A stretch of 64,000 bases of DNA, from contig OY755244.1 in assembly GCA_963576725.1 (NCBI GenBank), forward strand, positions 77,499,620-77,563,619. The letters are read 5' to 3'. Positions 9,567-19,726 of the stretch are shown here, in pieces (positions within the stretch are counted from its first letter, which is position 1; every line of letters starts with the position of its first letter). The DNA comes from Azorinus chamasolen. Taxonomy: Eukaryota > Mollusca > Bivalvia > Cardiida > Solecurtidae. The notes beneath the pieces are model-generated. The model saw only the letters and a list, made by a program, of their open reading frames with translations. It searched no databases and was not told where the DNA came from. Position numbers and translations under genes: made by a program.

Positions 9567-9673
9567 TTTGACCAATTTTTCTCAAATTTGTTTCAAGAAT
9601 TGTCATGAATAAAAGCTTGGATGCATTTGATTTTCAGAGGATTTGACAGCCATTAGTCTGTCCATGCGAACAT

Positions 9674-9876
9674 AGAGCTCCTGATAAGATGCGTAAATTT
9701 GAACATTTTCAATAATAGCTCCCTTATTTCTCCACCAATCCCTATACTGTGACCACTCTTTAGAATCGTCTCAAAGAGACGATTCTAAAGAGTGGTCACA
9801 GTATAGGATTTGGTGGAGAAATGACGATTTTTATGCCCCCATAGACGATAGTCGGGGGGCATATTGTTTTTGCCCC

Positions 9877-9910
<34 letters not shown>

Positions 9911-10305
9911 TTGTCTGTTTGTCTGTTTGTTTGTCAGCAACTTTAACATTGGTCATAACTTTTGAGCCAGTATAGATAGAGACTTGATATTTGGCATACA
10001 TATGTATCTCATGAAGCCGCACATTTTGAGGGGTGACGTGTCAAGGTCAAGGTCATCCTTCAAGGTCAGAGGTCAAATATATGGGTCAAATCGCCGACTT
10101 TAACATTGGCCATAACTTTTGGACCAGTAGAGATAGAGACTTGATATTTGGCATGCTTGTGTATCTCATGAGGCTGCACATTTTGAGGGGTGACATGTCA
10201 AGGTCAAGGTCAGAGGTCAAGGTCAGAGGTCAAATATATGAGGGGGCATAGTGTTTCACAAACACATCTTGTTGTATTTGGGTACGCATCGTTATCTGTA
10301 GCTCT
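9674..10305. mobile_element. E element split by a P-type element
   Basis: It runs from AGAGCTCCTGATAAGATGC through a perfect hairpin (about 9741-9818; ATCGTCTCAAAGAGACGAT centre) to GACGATTTT. It is interrupted at about 9832 and resumes at about 10274 with TATTTGGGTACGC to GTAGCTCT. Confidence 0.8.
9833..10273. mobile_element. P-type element with CTGT microsatellite
   Basis: It opens with a hairpin (ATGCCCCCATAG... GTCGGGGGGCAT). A CTGT/TTGT microsatellite follows at about 9888-9932, then two units of about 150 bp with AACTTTAACATTGGTCATAAC, GAGACTTGATATTTGGCAT and GTGTATCTCATGA, and GGTCAAGGTCAGAGGTCAA runs. It ends with ACACATCTTGTT. It is nested in an E element. Confidence 0.7.
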
Positions 10306-10373
10306 GCAAACATGAACACTTGTTAGGTACAGAGAACAAAAGCTAACAGTAAATTCCATTCATTTCGTTTGCA

Positions 10374-10431
10374 TTGTTGGGTATTTTTGTGTCCTTGTTG
10401 GGTAGTTTTAAACAAAAGAAATACCCAACAA
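10374..10431. repeat. Small imperfect inverted repeat
   Basis: TTGTTGGGTATTT near 10374 is inverted as AAATACCCAACAA near 10419, with another TTGTTGGGTA inside the loop. The rest of 10306-10910 has no recognisable feature. Confidence 0.6.
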
Positions 10432-10909
10432 GTGTCCATAATTATGTAAGAATGTCCATCAGTCCGTCCGTGTATTATAATACATTTTAGCTCATCTAGC
10501 ACTTTCATTTCGTGACCAATTTTGCTCAAATTTGCTTTAAGCAGGAATCTGTCATGGGGAACCACTTTTTTCCTCTGACAATGTGGCTGTGTGGGGTATG
10601 TGAGCTTGCTCACTAAAGTCCTGTAATGTTTCATATCAATAGTAGTTGTGAATTTTGACAAAGATATGGGCCATTAAGTATTGAAATTTCTTGGTTTTGA
10701 ACTGTTTTTCTTTTTGTCTGAACTTCTTCTAAAGTACTTGATGGATTTCTACCATACTCCATACAAACGATTTGTACAAAAATAGCTCATGAATAGATGA
10801 AGTTTGGCAGAGTTACAGCCCTTTAATTGTAGAAAAATCTTGTTTTGTCTGTTGTCTGATTAGAAAGAACTGGAGGAGATTTTACCGTTGCAAAAGTTGT
10901 AGAATCATA

Positions 10910-10953
10910 GCTATATTATTTTATAAGCCAACAGCAGACCCTGGTCAGATGGC
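10910..10953. repeat. A hairpin left arm
   Basis: The AACAGCAGACCCTGGTCAGATGGC arm leads into the shared block, so copy 2 retains slightly more of the founding A element than copy 1. Confidence 0.6.
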
Positions 10954-11303
10954 TCCTATAGGACCATCTGATCTGGGTCTGCTCTGTTTGCAAAGGTGCT
11001 AGAAGGTGTATATCTCTGAGAGAAAGGGTTAACCTAAGCATAAATGATATTTTTTGCATAATCGAATCAAAAAGTCCTAGATAAAATACAATTTGGTTTA
11101 TTGGAAACAATTTTTCGAACTTCTTTTGAAAGGACAAACTTCAATATAAATTCACACACATCAAAATAATGAGGCTCTGGTGTGGCACAGACAAGAATTA
11201 TAAATGTAGCATCAACCATTTTTGGTTATCTCCATTTCCCTATATTCAATTTATGTATTTGGTCTTTGTTAGCGCTCAACGAGTTGTCTGGAGACATCTA
11301 GTG

Positions 11304-11506
11304 CAGTAAAAACTGATACTACGAAATTTTATTAATGAAGAATTTATGTCTTTGTAGACAGGAGGCAGCTTAATGCAGGGTGAAAGTCGTGCAGAAAGCT
11401 CCTAGAGGAGCTTTCTGCATGACTTTCTCCCTGCATTAAGCTGCCACCTATGTTAAAGATCAATAATAGTACATATTTGAGTGTTCGAATAATCAATTTT
11501 TCACTG
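11304..11506. mobile_element. C-family MITE (copy 2)
   Basis: CAGTAAAAACTGATACTACG starts the element and TTTTTCACTG ends it. The hairpin centre is AAGCTCCTAGAGGAGCTT, a more regular palindrome than in copy 1. Confidence 0.8.
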
Positions 11507-11630
11507 TAGTTAGATCGTATGAACTGTGCCCTACATGAGAAGGTCTCGACCCTTTTAATGGTGACTTTTCAAATGATAAGACGCATCATCCTAAATTACT
11601 TACAGAGTCCATTCATAATGAAAGGCTTAA

Positions 11631-12122
11631 CCCTTTACTCCATGAATATTCATGTAAGAAGTTAAGACATCATGAATATTAATTAGATTAATTGTTACAG
11701 TAGCACATGGGCACAAAATATGTTTGGCCATGGAAGAAACTGTAGAATCATATCTTTATCATATCATAAGCAAACAGAGTAGACCCTGATCAGACGGCTC
11801 CTATAGGAGCCATCTGATCTGGGTCTGCTCTGTTTGCAAAGGCGTAGAAAGGCATATTTATGGAGTAAAGGATTAACCTTTTCCCTGATGGTATTCGTAT
11901 AAGAAATAATGACATCATTAATTTTTATTAGCGGAAGTTTTATAATGGCATATGTACACAGGATATTTTGGTATTGGTAAAAACTGTAGAGCCAAATCTA
12001 CATAATGTCATAAGCAAACAGAGCAGACCCTGATCAGACGTTTTGTGTAGGACTGGAGTCATCTGATCTGGGTCTACTCTGTTTGCAAAGGCGTGAAAGA
12101 GGGGTTTACATGAAGTAAAGGG
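11631..12122. mobile_element. Two adjacent A1 MITEs (copy 2)
   Basis: The first (11631-11872) and second (11877-12122) share the TTAA at 11873-11876. The first has the core GGCTCCTATAGGAGCC. The second core is broken (TTTTGTGTAGGACTGG). Confidence 0.8.
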
Positions 12123-12230
12123 TTATTTTTGCTAGAAAATTTTGAATGACAAACAGTTCAGAGAGTTCCTATAGGAGTATCATATCAGGTAACACAGGCA
12201 AACAGAGTAGACCTTCATCAGTCAGCTCCC

Positions 12231-12405
12231 AGAGGTCCAGATAAGATGAATAAATTAAAACATTTTCAAGAATAATCCCTTTATTTCCCCCAGCAAACCC
12301 CTGTGTCTCTTCGAGATGACTCTGAAGAGTGGTCACAACATAGGGTTTGGTAGAGAAATGACAGTTTTAGTATATATATATATTGAGTACGCACATTTGT
12401 TTCCT
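12231..12405. mobile_element. E element with empty TTAA site
   Basis: AGAGGTCCAGATAAGATG, then AATAAATTAAAACATTTTC with a single TTAA. This is the unoccupied allele of the B insertion in copy 1. Confidence 0.8.
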
Positions 12406-12625
12406 TAACTATTAGGAGCTATCTGATCTGCGTCTACTCTATTTGCAGACATGTAAAATGCGGGAAGCTTCAGTGTGCTGAACAAGGTCTCATAGGCCAA
12501 AAATGTCGTTTACGTTTTAAAGTTGTTATTTTCCATTTCTTTCTAATCACTGAATCAGTGTCAAACAGTTTGGATCTTGTAAAGGTGATGAGGAATATAT
12601 ATGCCTATAAAACAATAGAAGTTAA

Positions 12626-12831
12626 CCCTTACAATGCTGAGTTTTCAAATGAACTGTTACAAACTTCAAACAGGTCAAGCTTATTGTGAATGTATAGGGA
12701 TTTTTTGTAAAGAAAAGTGTAACATGACAAACAGTGCAGACCCTGATGAGAGGGCTCCTCTAGGAGCCCTCTCATCTGGGTCTACACTGTTTGCAAAGGG
12801 CATTAGTGACTTGTGTCTCACACAGTAAGGG
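12626..12831. mobile_element. G TTAA MITE (copy 2)
   Basis: TTAA lies at 12622-12625 and 12832-12835. It differs from copy 1 at a few bases, including CAGTGCAGACC for CAGTGTGGACC in the left arm. Confidence 0.85.
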
Positions 12832-12891
12832 TTAACTGCCTTTCTATCCTTGATGCTAGCTACAGTAATTCTCAATAAATCCATGCCTGAC

Positions 12892-13119
12892 TATTTGCCG
12901 AAACTAAACAAAATGGACTCAAGTTCCAAGAAAATCTATGGAACAAATGAATTCTTTTCCCAAATGTATTGTGCCATTAGAATATGTAAGCCAATTCAGG
13001 GCATATTTCCTTATAGAACAATAAACTCCATGTGAAACAATTTAGCATTAATCTTTCAAAACATAGATTACCATTTTGCTGTACTAATAATTTGAATAAT
13101 TCGTCTTCTCTCTTTTTTT
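12892..13119. other. Unassigned low-copy stretch
   Basis: No repeat, splice-bounded open frame or RNA gene is seen here. Confidence 0.4.
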
Positions 13120-13235
13120 TAACTCTTTCATGCTGAAACACGCATGCACTGTCATTTGCAAACAGTGTAGACCCAGATCAGAGGGCTCCTGGATTACACC
13201 TCAGATCAGAGTCTGCGCGGTTTGTCATTCAGAAT
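13120..13235. mobile_element. G MITE remnant
   Basis: AACTCTTTCATGCTGAAAC start and TTTGCAAACAGTGTAGACCC arm. The hairpin centre is damaged (GGCTCCTGGATTACACC). Confidence 0.6.
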
Positions 13236-13257
13236 AATCCACCTACCCCGGTAGTTT

Positions 13258-13740
13258 AACTCCATCTTTCATATAAATGCCTTTTCACGCCTTTGTAAAT
13301 ACAGTGCTCCCTCTCTACAATGACACCCTATGGGAAACGAAGATTGTATGTGTTGTTCAGAGGGAGTTGTTATAGGGAGGGAAAATCAAACATAATTAGC
13401 TTGTTTGCAGATCCCCAGATAAGGTTTATTTCGAGAATTAAAACCGTTATGCCTCAATCAAACCCTATGTTGTGACCACTCTTTAGAATCGTCACAAAGT
13501 GACACAAAGTGACGATTCTAAAGAGTGGTGGCACAACATAGGGTTTGATGGAGGTATAAAGAAAATATGATGGAAAAAAGTTGTGTCTGGAGCCTTGTTG
13601 TTTCGGAAACAGTGACATGCGTTGTTGTAAGGAGGGAATCGTTATTGAGAGGGCCGTTGTAGGGAGGGAGCACTGTAGATCCAGATAAATTGACTCCTGC
13701 AGGAGCTGTCTGATCAAGGTCTGCTCTGTTTGCCTATGGA
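13258..13740. mobile_element. A2 MITE split by an H element
   Basis: The left shoulder (TTTCATATAAATGCCTTTTC) stops at 13299. After the H element it resumes with GATCCAGATAAATTGACTCC and the right arm GTCTGCTCTGTTTGCC. It is then cut by a B element. Confidence 0.7.
13302..13675. mobile_element. H element, TA-flanked, with E-type hairpin
   Basis: Termini CAGTGCTCCCTCTC and GGGAGGGAGCACTG are flanked by TA on both sides (13300-13301, 13676-13677). The interior palindrome (about 13457-13545) is the same AAACCCTATGTTGTGACCAC hairpin found in E elements, with a small duplication of ACAAAGTGAC at its centre. The ends suggest a pogo/Tigger-like origin. Confidence 0.8.
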
Positions 13741-13743
13741 ATT

Positions 13744-13973
13744 ATCCTTTTCCTCCATAAGCTATTTTTAGACCAAACCTCTTCGAATGAATCTACCCAA
13801 AAGGAGCATTTACTAGAGAAAAGTAAAATTTTAGAATTTTGTAGTTTGAAACCATTGTGATAAATAGAGCATTTGCTCCTATAGGAGCAGCATTAATGCT
13901 CTATTTATCACAATGGTTTCAAGAAGTGGTTATTACAGAGGTGTAGAAAGGCGTATTTATGGAGGAAAGGGTT
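13744..13973. mobile_element. B MITE
   Basis: CCTTTTCCTCCATAAGC to GGAGGAAAGGG. The hairpin (about 13847-13920) has a 3-bp asymmetry at its centre (TAGGAGCAGCATTAATGC). Flanking TTAA is mutated to TTAT on both sides. Confidence 0.8.
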
Positions 13974-13974
13974 A

Positions 13975-14257
13975 TATAGAACTGGTTCTACAATTTGTGC
14001 CAGAGAAAAAAAACATGCAGTTTTCATTCACCATTATAACAATTCAGCTTATAAATATTCATGGTGTCCATATTTCTTATATAAATATCAAACAGGTAAA
14101 GGGATAAGCCTTTCATACTGAGTGGACTCTATAGTTCACCCTTTCCTTCATATAAACACATTTTCATGCATTTGCAGATCCAGATTAGATAGCCGTCTGA
14201 TCTAGGTCTACACTGATTTCAAAGGCGTAGAAAAGCATATTTATGGAGGAAAGGGTT
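13975..14257. mobile_element. Two A remnants
   Basis: 13975-14105 is an A1 half ending CAGGTAAAGGG. About 14137-14255 is an A element with both shoulders but a short hairpin (GCAGATCCAGATTAGATAGC...), ending at TTAA 14256-14259. Confidence 0.6.
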
Positions 14258-14284
14258 AAAGCATTTAGGAAATGAATCATTGTC

Positions 14285-14484
14285 TAAGTAACAAACAGCA
14301 TGAATCCTGATGAGTTTTTAAATCTCATCTGCTCTGTTTGCTTATGAAATTATAATAGATCTGACTCTTCAGTGTGTACCAATACCAAAAATTCCTGTAT
14401 GCATACATCATTATAACAATGAATCAAATAAATATCCATGATATCATTATTTCTCATCATAATGAATATTGAACAGGGAAAGGG
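14285..14484. mobile_element. A MITE with minimal hairpin
   Basis: AACAAACAGCATGAATCC and CCTGATGAGTTTTTAAATC precede the right arm CTGCTCTGTTTGC and shoulder, ending GAACAGGGAAAGGG before TTAA at 14485. Confidence 0.65.
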
Positions 14485-14510
14485 TTAAAATTAAGGAGGC
14501 AATTCTAGTA

Positions 14511-14713
14511 AGTAGCAGCAATATAGGGCGGGGATAAGAAATAAGCAGCAGCAATACAGAGCGGGGCTAAGGAATGAGCAGCAGCAATATAGGGCGGGGT
14601 TAAAGGAATAAGTAGCAGCAAATATAGGGCGGGGCTAAGGAATGAGTAGCAGCAATATAGGGCGGGGCTAAGGAATAAGTAGCTGCAATATAGGGCGGGG
14701 CTAAGCAATAAGA
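14511..14713. repeat. 33-34-bp tandem repeat, six copies
   Basis: Unit approximately AGCAGCAATATAGGGCGGGG + CTAAGGAATGAGT. Units vary by a few bases and one carries an inserted A. Confidence 0.9.
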
Positions 14714-14748
14714 GATTCATCATTATGCCTCTTATCTATAGCCATATA

Positions 14749-14952
14749 CAGTAAAAACTCGATACTACGAACACTCAAATACATACCATTATTGATCTTT
14801 AACACAGGTGGCAGCTTAATGCAGGGTGAAAGTCATGCAGAAAGCTCCTCTAGGAGCTTTCTGCATAACTTTCACCCAGAATTAAGCAGCCGCCTGCCTA
14901 CAAAAACTTAAATTCTTCATTTCTAAAATTTCGTAGTATCGAGTTTTCACTG
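14749..14952. mobile_element. C-family MITE
   Basis: It starts CAGTAAAAACTCGATACTAC and ends CGTAGTATCGAGTTTTCACTG, so the long terminal inverted repeats are clear. The hairpin centre is AAAGCTCCTCTAGGAGCTTT. The terminal sequence differs from other C copies while the hairpin is the same. Confidence 0.85.
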
Positions 14953-14986
14953 TTCATAACTTACATATCCCTTTAGTTCATATCGC

Positions 14987-15148
14987 CCTTTTCTTGTTGA
15001 ATATTTACGTAAGAAATAATGACATCATAAAATTTTATTAGCTGAATGTACACAGGATTTATTTTGGTATTGGTAGAAACTGTAGAGTCAGATCTATTAT
15101 AATTTATAAAACAAAGCAGACCCTGATTAGACGACTCCTATAGGAGGT
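14987..15148. mobile_element. A1 MITE half
   Basis: Left shoulder and left arm (AAAGCAGACCCTGATTAGACG) end at CTCCTATAGGAG. The break is at the palindrome centre. Confidence 0.65.
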
Positions 15149-15198
15149 TAAGCTACCACCTGTCTTAAAACCCAGAATTAGACCTCTGTTTGGTGGTC

Positions 15199-15390
15199 CA
15201 GATAAGATGTGTAAATTAAAATATTTTGAAGAATAATTTCTTCATTTCTCCACCAAACCCTATGTTGTGACTACTCTTTAGAATCGTCTCGATGAGACAA
15301 TTCTAAAGAGTGGTCACAACATAGGGTTTGGTGGAGAAATGACGATTTCAGTATTTGAATACATGTGCATGTATCTTTATCTGTTGCTCT
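15199..15390. mobile_element. E element, intact hairpin
   Basis: CCAGATAAGATGTGTAAATT start. The hairpin (about 15251-15335) reads CCACCAAACCCTATGTTGTG to its inverse with centre CGTCTCGATGAGAC. It ends TTTATCTGTTGCTCT. Confidence 0.8.
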
Positions 15391-15421
15391 TGGGAAAGAG
15401 GTAAGCTACCACCTGTCTTAA

Positions 15422-15634
15422 CCCATTCCCGCATTTCTAGATCCAACCTCTTTGATTTAATCTACCAAAAAGGAGCATTTACTAAAGAAAAGAAAATTTT
15501 CAGAATTGTGTAGTTTTGAAACCATTGAGATAAATAGAGCATTTGCTCCCGTGGAGCAAATGCTCTATTTATCACAATGGTTTCACAGATTGACTTTTAC
15601 AGAAGCGCAAAAAGGCGTCGATATGCGGGAATGG
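15422..15634. mobile_element. B MITE
   Basis: TTAA lies at 15418-15421. The right duplicate is decayed to AATAA. The hairpin centre is TTTGCTCCCGTGGAGCAAA. Confidence 0.85.
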
Positions 15635-15891
15635 AATAAAACCCAGAATTAGACCTCTGTTTGGTGGTCACTTACTCCATAATAGTTGATTGTTGGTAAA
15701 TTGTAATTATCCTTGCACAAACTTTGGATGCATATGTGAAGCAGCATGGCTTCTCAGAAGAATACAAACTGTTATAAACTTATCTTTCTTTGAAAAAACC
15801 CATTTTAGATGAAGAAGTGCACATCAAGTTTTGCACTCTTAAATTATTGTGAACATAGGAAATATTTAGCATTACTGGGATATGTTTTTAA

Positions 15892-16106
15892 CCCATTACC
15901 TCATAGGCTATTTTTAGATCCAACATCTTTGAATAAATCTACCCAAAAGGAGCATAAAAAGGATTTTTTTTTAGAATTTTGTAGTTTGAAACCATTGTGA
16001 TAAATAGAGCATTTGCTCCTAAAGGAGCAAATGCTCTATTTATCACAATGGTTTCACAAAGTGACTTTTACAGAGTCGTTAAAAGTCGTCAATATGAGGG
16101 AAAGGG
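15892..16106. mobile_element. B TTAA MITE
   Basis: TTAA lies at 15888-15891 and 16107-16110. The hairpin core is GCTCCTAAAGGAGC. The right TTAA abuts the J element. Confidence 0.85.
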
Positions 16107-16110
16107 TTAA

Positions 16111-16646
16111 AGATGTATACTGCGCAAATTTCCGCAAATTTTGTGTTTCAAACTGACTTCAGAATCAAATTCTGTATACCTTAACACTAAACAGCACGGT
16201 AAGTAAAGGGTTGTTTGTGTCGAATTTTTTTAGAAAAATGGATTGCCACGGAAACCAACAGAACAGGATTCGCCATTGGCCGGAATCTGTTGTAAGATTC
16301 AAATTTACATGCCTGAAATAATCATTCGATGTATATGTAGGCAAACAACCAGTGTCAGTAATTGTACATGGGATAACAACCTAATTAATATTCAAAGCGT
16401 TGTTCCGAAATAGAATCAGAGTCATTCAGAACTTGGCTGAAGATGTCAACTGATTTCCGTACAAAATCACCGTTTTAAAAAGGAGGCTCCTTTTAAAGAA
16501 TTTAGCAGTATTCGGATAGCGAACATAATTAGCTGAACAAATATATCCTGTCGGAAAATGGGTAGTAAACATTATTTTCATTGTATGTGTGTATGTGTAC
16601 AGCTTCTGGTGTTGATTGATTAGTATGAAAAATGCGCGTAATACAT
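16111..16646. mobile_element. J element, TTAA-flanked, about 540 bp
   Basis: Inverted termini AGATGTATACTGCGC and GCGCGTAATACATCT lie just inside TTAA on both sides. The interior has no long open frame. A diverged copy in opposite orientation is at 49840-50820. The ends do not start CCC, so it is not obviously the same superfamily as A and B. Confidence 0.75.
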
Positions 16647-16683
16647 CTTTAAGGGTTGATAGTTAAACAAACAAAAAATAGCC

Positions 16684-16890
16684 AACAGGTAGACAGCTGT
16701 CAGAGTGTTGACCCAAATAATCCAACAGGTAGACAGCTGTCAGGTCTTAATCCAATTACCTGTCAGAGTCTTAACCCAAATTAGGCAACAGGTAGACATC
16801 TGTCAGAGTCTTAACCCAAATTAGGTAACAGGTAGACATCTGTCAGAGTCTTAACCCAAATTAAGCATCAGTTAGACATCTGTCAGAGTC
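16684..16890. repeat. About 48-bp tandem repeat, five copies
   Basis: Unit approximately CAACAGGTAGACATCTGTCA + GAGTCTTAACCCAAATTAGG. Each unit contains CTTAACCC, the target-like junction of TTAA MITEs. Confidence 0.85.
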
Positions 16891-16894
16891 TTAA

Positions 16895-17136
16895 CCCTTC
16901 AATTCATGAATATTTATGTAAGAAATGGTTACATTATGACTATTTGTTTAGATTGTATTTTATAACGGCACATGAAAACAGGTATGTTTGGTCATGACAG
17001 AAACTGTAGAATCAGATCTAGTATAATTTCATAGGAAACAGAGCAGACCCTGATCAGACAGCTCCTACAGGAGCTGTTTGATCTAGCTCTACTCTATTTG
17101 CAAAGGCGTGAAAAAGTGTTTCTATGAGGTAAAGGG
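16895..17136. mobile_element. A1 MITE
   Basis: TTAA at 16891-16894; right end TGAGGTAAAGGG with a decayed TTAA. The hairpin core ACAGCTCCTACAGGAGCTGT shows paired substitutions relative to the common core. Confidence 0.8.
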
Positions 17137-17440
17137 TAAATTTACTTAACCAAGTCATCCCCGATCAATTGAATTTGTTGAGCTATTTTTGTTCTTTTTG
17201 TTGTGTCTAAATTAGTTCACTCGTAACTTACAGTTAAAGTGATAATTAAGGGAAGCGCTGAAAATGTGTTTTATCATTTTTTGCCTCAACAAATTTAGCT
17301 TCTCACTGTCAAAGTACATATGTGAGAAAAAGTCTCACTTTATTGTGTGAAACGAAATGTTAAATTATTTAAGATGTAAAATACGTGAAAAAAGTGTTAA
17401 ATGAAACAGCCTGATCTTATGAATGCTGAAAACAAGTTAA

Positions 17441-17644
17441 CACATTCCCTCCTAGTGACGCATTTTGGCGTCTCTGTAAAAGTCACATTTAGAAACCATT
17501 GTGATAAATAGAGCATTTGCTCCATAGGAGCAAATGCTCTATTTATCACAATGGTTTCAAAACTACACAATTTCCTTTTCTCTAGTTATTCCTCCTTTTT
17601 GGTAGATTAATTCAAAGAGATTGGGTCTAAAAATAGGGAATGAC
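17441..17644. mobile_element. B TTAA MITE, inverted orientation
   Basis: TTAA lies at 17437-17440 and 17645-17648. Hairpin GAAACCATTGTGATAAATAG to inverse with core TTTGCTCCATAGGAGCAAA. Confidence 0.85.
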
Positions 17645-17766
17645 TTAACTGACATTTGCAAATAGTGGCAACCAAGTTCAGAGGAATCCTGAAGAAGCTG
17701 TCATATCTAGGTCTACACTGTCTACACTATGATAATCCTTATTCTAATCTAATCCTTTTGTATTAA

Positions 17767-18013
17767 CCCTTTCCCTGTTCAATATTCATGTAAGGAAAAA
17801 TGCAAAATGACATCATGAATATTTATTAGCAGAAGTTTTACAATGTAAAGTTTTCAAGGGACTTTTTGCTTTGACAAAAACTGTGGAATCAGATCTATGT
17901 CATGTCAAAAGCAAATGGAGCAGACCCTGATCAGACGGCTCCTATAGGAGCCATCTGATCTGTGTCTACTCTGTTTGCAAATGCATGAAAAGGCATTTAT
18001 ATGAAGGAAAGGA
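17767..18013. mobile_element. A1 TTAA MITE
   Basis: TTAA lies at 17763-17766 and 18014-18017. The hairpin (about 17910-17980) has core GGCTCCTATAGGAGCC and T opposite T. A decayed hairpin arm pair lies just upstream at 17650-17720. Confidence 0.85.
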
Positions 18014-18176
18014 TTAACTTGAAGCTGTAATATTAATCTTTAGCTTGCTGCTTCCATTTGATGCTCTGAGTGTTGTTAAAAAGAAATACAAGATAAATCA
18101 ACTGTGACAGATGTAGTTGAAGACATTTCCTACTGACAAGAATTTGTATAGCAGGCTAAAGGTTAACCCTTCTCTT

Positions 18177-18409
18177 GCTGATTTTTAAAAACTCATTTCT
18201 TCTTCTTTACCCATGCCCTGTTGTATAATTACATATATCTTCACTGTGTACAAGTATTTCACTGTGCAATCAATGCTGTGGAGTGTACTGGTTGCACAAT
18301 TAATTGGTAAATAGTGCAGACCCTGATGAGACAGCTCCTGCAGGAGCTGTCTCATCTGGGTCTTCACTTTTTACAGGTAGGTATATTGACGTGAACAGCA
18401 AGCGAAGGG
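18177..18409. mobile_element. G TTAA MITE
   Basis: TTAA lies at 18173-18176 and 18410-18413, with ends TTCTCTTGCTG and CAGCAAGCGAAGGG. Hairpin CTGATGAGACAGCTCCTGCA to inverse; T opposite T retained. Confidence 0.8.
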
Positions 18410-18504
18410 TTAATCATAGGTCAATAATTTCCATACAAGAGTTGGAAAATATTTTAAAATTGCAGTTGACAGGAAACTTCTTTTTACAGCAGGCTTAAAG
18501 AGGT

Positions 18505-18672
18505 TAAACCCTTTCACTCATATACATGCCTTCACATGCCTTTGCAAACAGAGTAGACCCAGATCTGATGGCTCCTAATTAGGAGTCGTCTGATCAAGGT
18601 CTGCTGTGTCTGTTTTTGACAAAGCAAAAAAAACAACCTTACAGTAGTTCTTACATGAATATTGAACAGGGA
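18505..18672. mobile_element. A MITE, shortened
   Basis: Left end CCCTTTCACTC. The hairpin centre GGCTCCTAATTAGGAGTC is two bases longer than the common core. The right end ATTGAACAGGGAATTG is decayed. It lies 42 bp before the exon at 18715. Confidence 0.7.
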
Positions 18673-18714
18673 ATTGAAAAGGCTAAATAGAAACTTGCAT
18701 TCCTTTATTTGCAG

Positions 18715-18852
18715 GACTTGGAGACATTGTCACAAGAAATTGTCAGACTCAGTAAGGTGCCAGTGGAGCGAGCAGCCGAGCGTAATGCCAGTCAGAATAC
18801 AGAGACCTTGCCAGCAGAGGGTGCCACCAGTCAGTCCGGGCCTGCAGAGAAG
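18715..18852 (+). CDS. Candidate exon with acidic/polar tail
   Basis: A 46-codon open segment follows a good acceptor (TTCCTTTATTTGCAG). It reads DLETLSQEIVRLSK, then a polar stretch rich in E, A, S and Q ending GPAEK. Two ends are possible. It may splice at AAG|GTCAGC (phase 0 at both ends). Or it may read two more codons to the stop at 18859-18861 and form the C-terminus. It starts in phase 0, matching the donor phase of the exon at 2667-2857, so both may belong to one plus-strand gene with a 16-kb repeat-filled intron. The start is predicted helical and amphipathic. The family is not recognised. Confidence 0.55.
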
Positions 18853-19016
18853 GTCAGCTAGTATTCAAGGTCTGGAGTATGTAAGGACCAAGAATATTGT
18901 CTGTGATTCAGAATGGGTTGGTGTTTGTAGCCCATGGATTATGCTGGAGAAAGATTACTGGTGCATTTCGGAGGCAGAACAAACTGTTGTTATGTCCGTG
19001 CAATAGGGTTCATTAA

Positions 19017-19241
19017 CCCTTTCCCTCATACAAATGCTTCTTCAAGCCTTGGCAAACAGAGTAGACCCTGATCAGACGGCTCCTGTAGGAGCCGTCTGAT
19101 CAGGGTCTGCTCCGTTTGCTTATGAAATTATAATAGATCTGACTCTACAGATTCTGTCAATGCCAAAATGTCATGGGTACATATGCTATTAAATACTCAT
19201 GATGGCATTATTTCTTACATATATATTCATCAGGGAAAGGG
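19017..19241. mobile_element. A MITE with fully paired stem
   Basis: TTAA at 19013-19016; right end AGGGAAAGGGTTG. The hairpin (about 19053-19120) has core GGCTCCTGTAGGAGCC. Here the usual unpaired position is complementary (CCTGATC / GATCAGG), the one clear exception. Confidence 0.8.
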
Positions 19242-19413
19242 TTGAGAACTACTCCCTGTAGTTGTGTTTGTATGATCCTGTACGTCCAACATTATTTTTC
19301 AGTTGATAATATCTGAAAGGATGTTTTGATTAATAATCCTTTACTTGTTGAATATTCATTGTAGACTCTGCCAATTATGAATGTTAATTATTTGTTTTTA
19401 ATTCTTATGTTAA

Positions 19414-19652
19414 CCCTTTCCTTCATATAAACTCTGTTTAATGCATTTGCAAACAGAGTAGACCCAGATCAGACAGCTCCTGTAGGAGCCGCCTGATCAG
19501 GGTCTGCTCTGTTTGCTTATGAAATAATTTAGATCTGATTCTAGTCTATACCATGGCCAACAATTCCTATTTTCATGTGTCATTGTAAAAAGTAATCTAA
19601 TTAATATTAATGATGACATTATTTCTTACATGAATATTCATGCAGTAAAAGA
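19414..19652. mobile_element. A TTAA MITE
   Basis: TTAA lies at 19410-19413 and 19653-19656. Hairpin with A opposite A (CCCAGATC / GATCAGGG) and core CAGCTCCTGTAGGAGCCG. Confidence 0.85.
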
Positions 19653-19726
19653 TTAAAGATATGAAGAAGATATTTAGATTTATAACATATATTAAACTAG
19701 TAAAATATAAGCAAGCTGAGCAGACT

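Larger units (their letters stand above)
10954..12891. repeat. Segmental duplication, copy 2
   Basis: This is the counterpart of 6120-8452. It contains C (11304-11506), A1 (11631-11872), a second A1 (11877-12122), E (about 12231-12405) and G (12626-12831), in the same order as copy 1. It has an empty TTAA at 12255-12258. Confidence 0.9.
15149..15670. repeat. Short direct repeat bracketing E and B insertions
   Basis: The segment TTAAGCTACCACCTGTCTTA + AAACCCAGAATTAGACC appears intact at about 15149-15198 and again at about 15402-15670, where a B element splits it at TTAA. The first copy is therefore an empty site for the second. Confidence 0.8.

Noticed and set aside
14505..14723. Hydrophobic 72-codon frame with PALYC repeats
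   Set aside because: It is the translation of the 33-34-bp tandem repeat.
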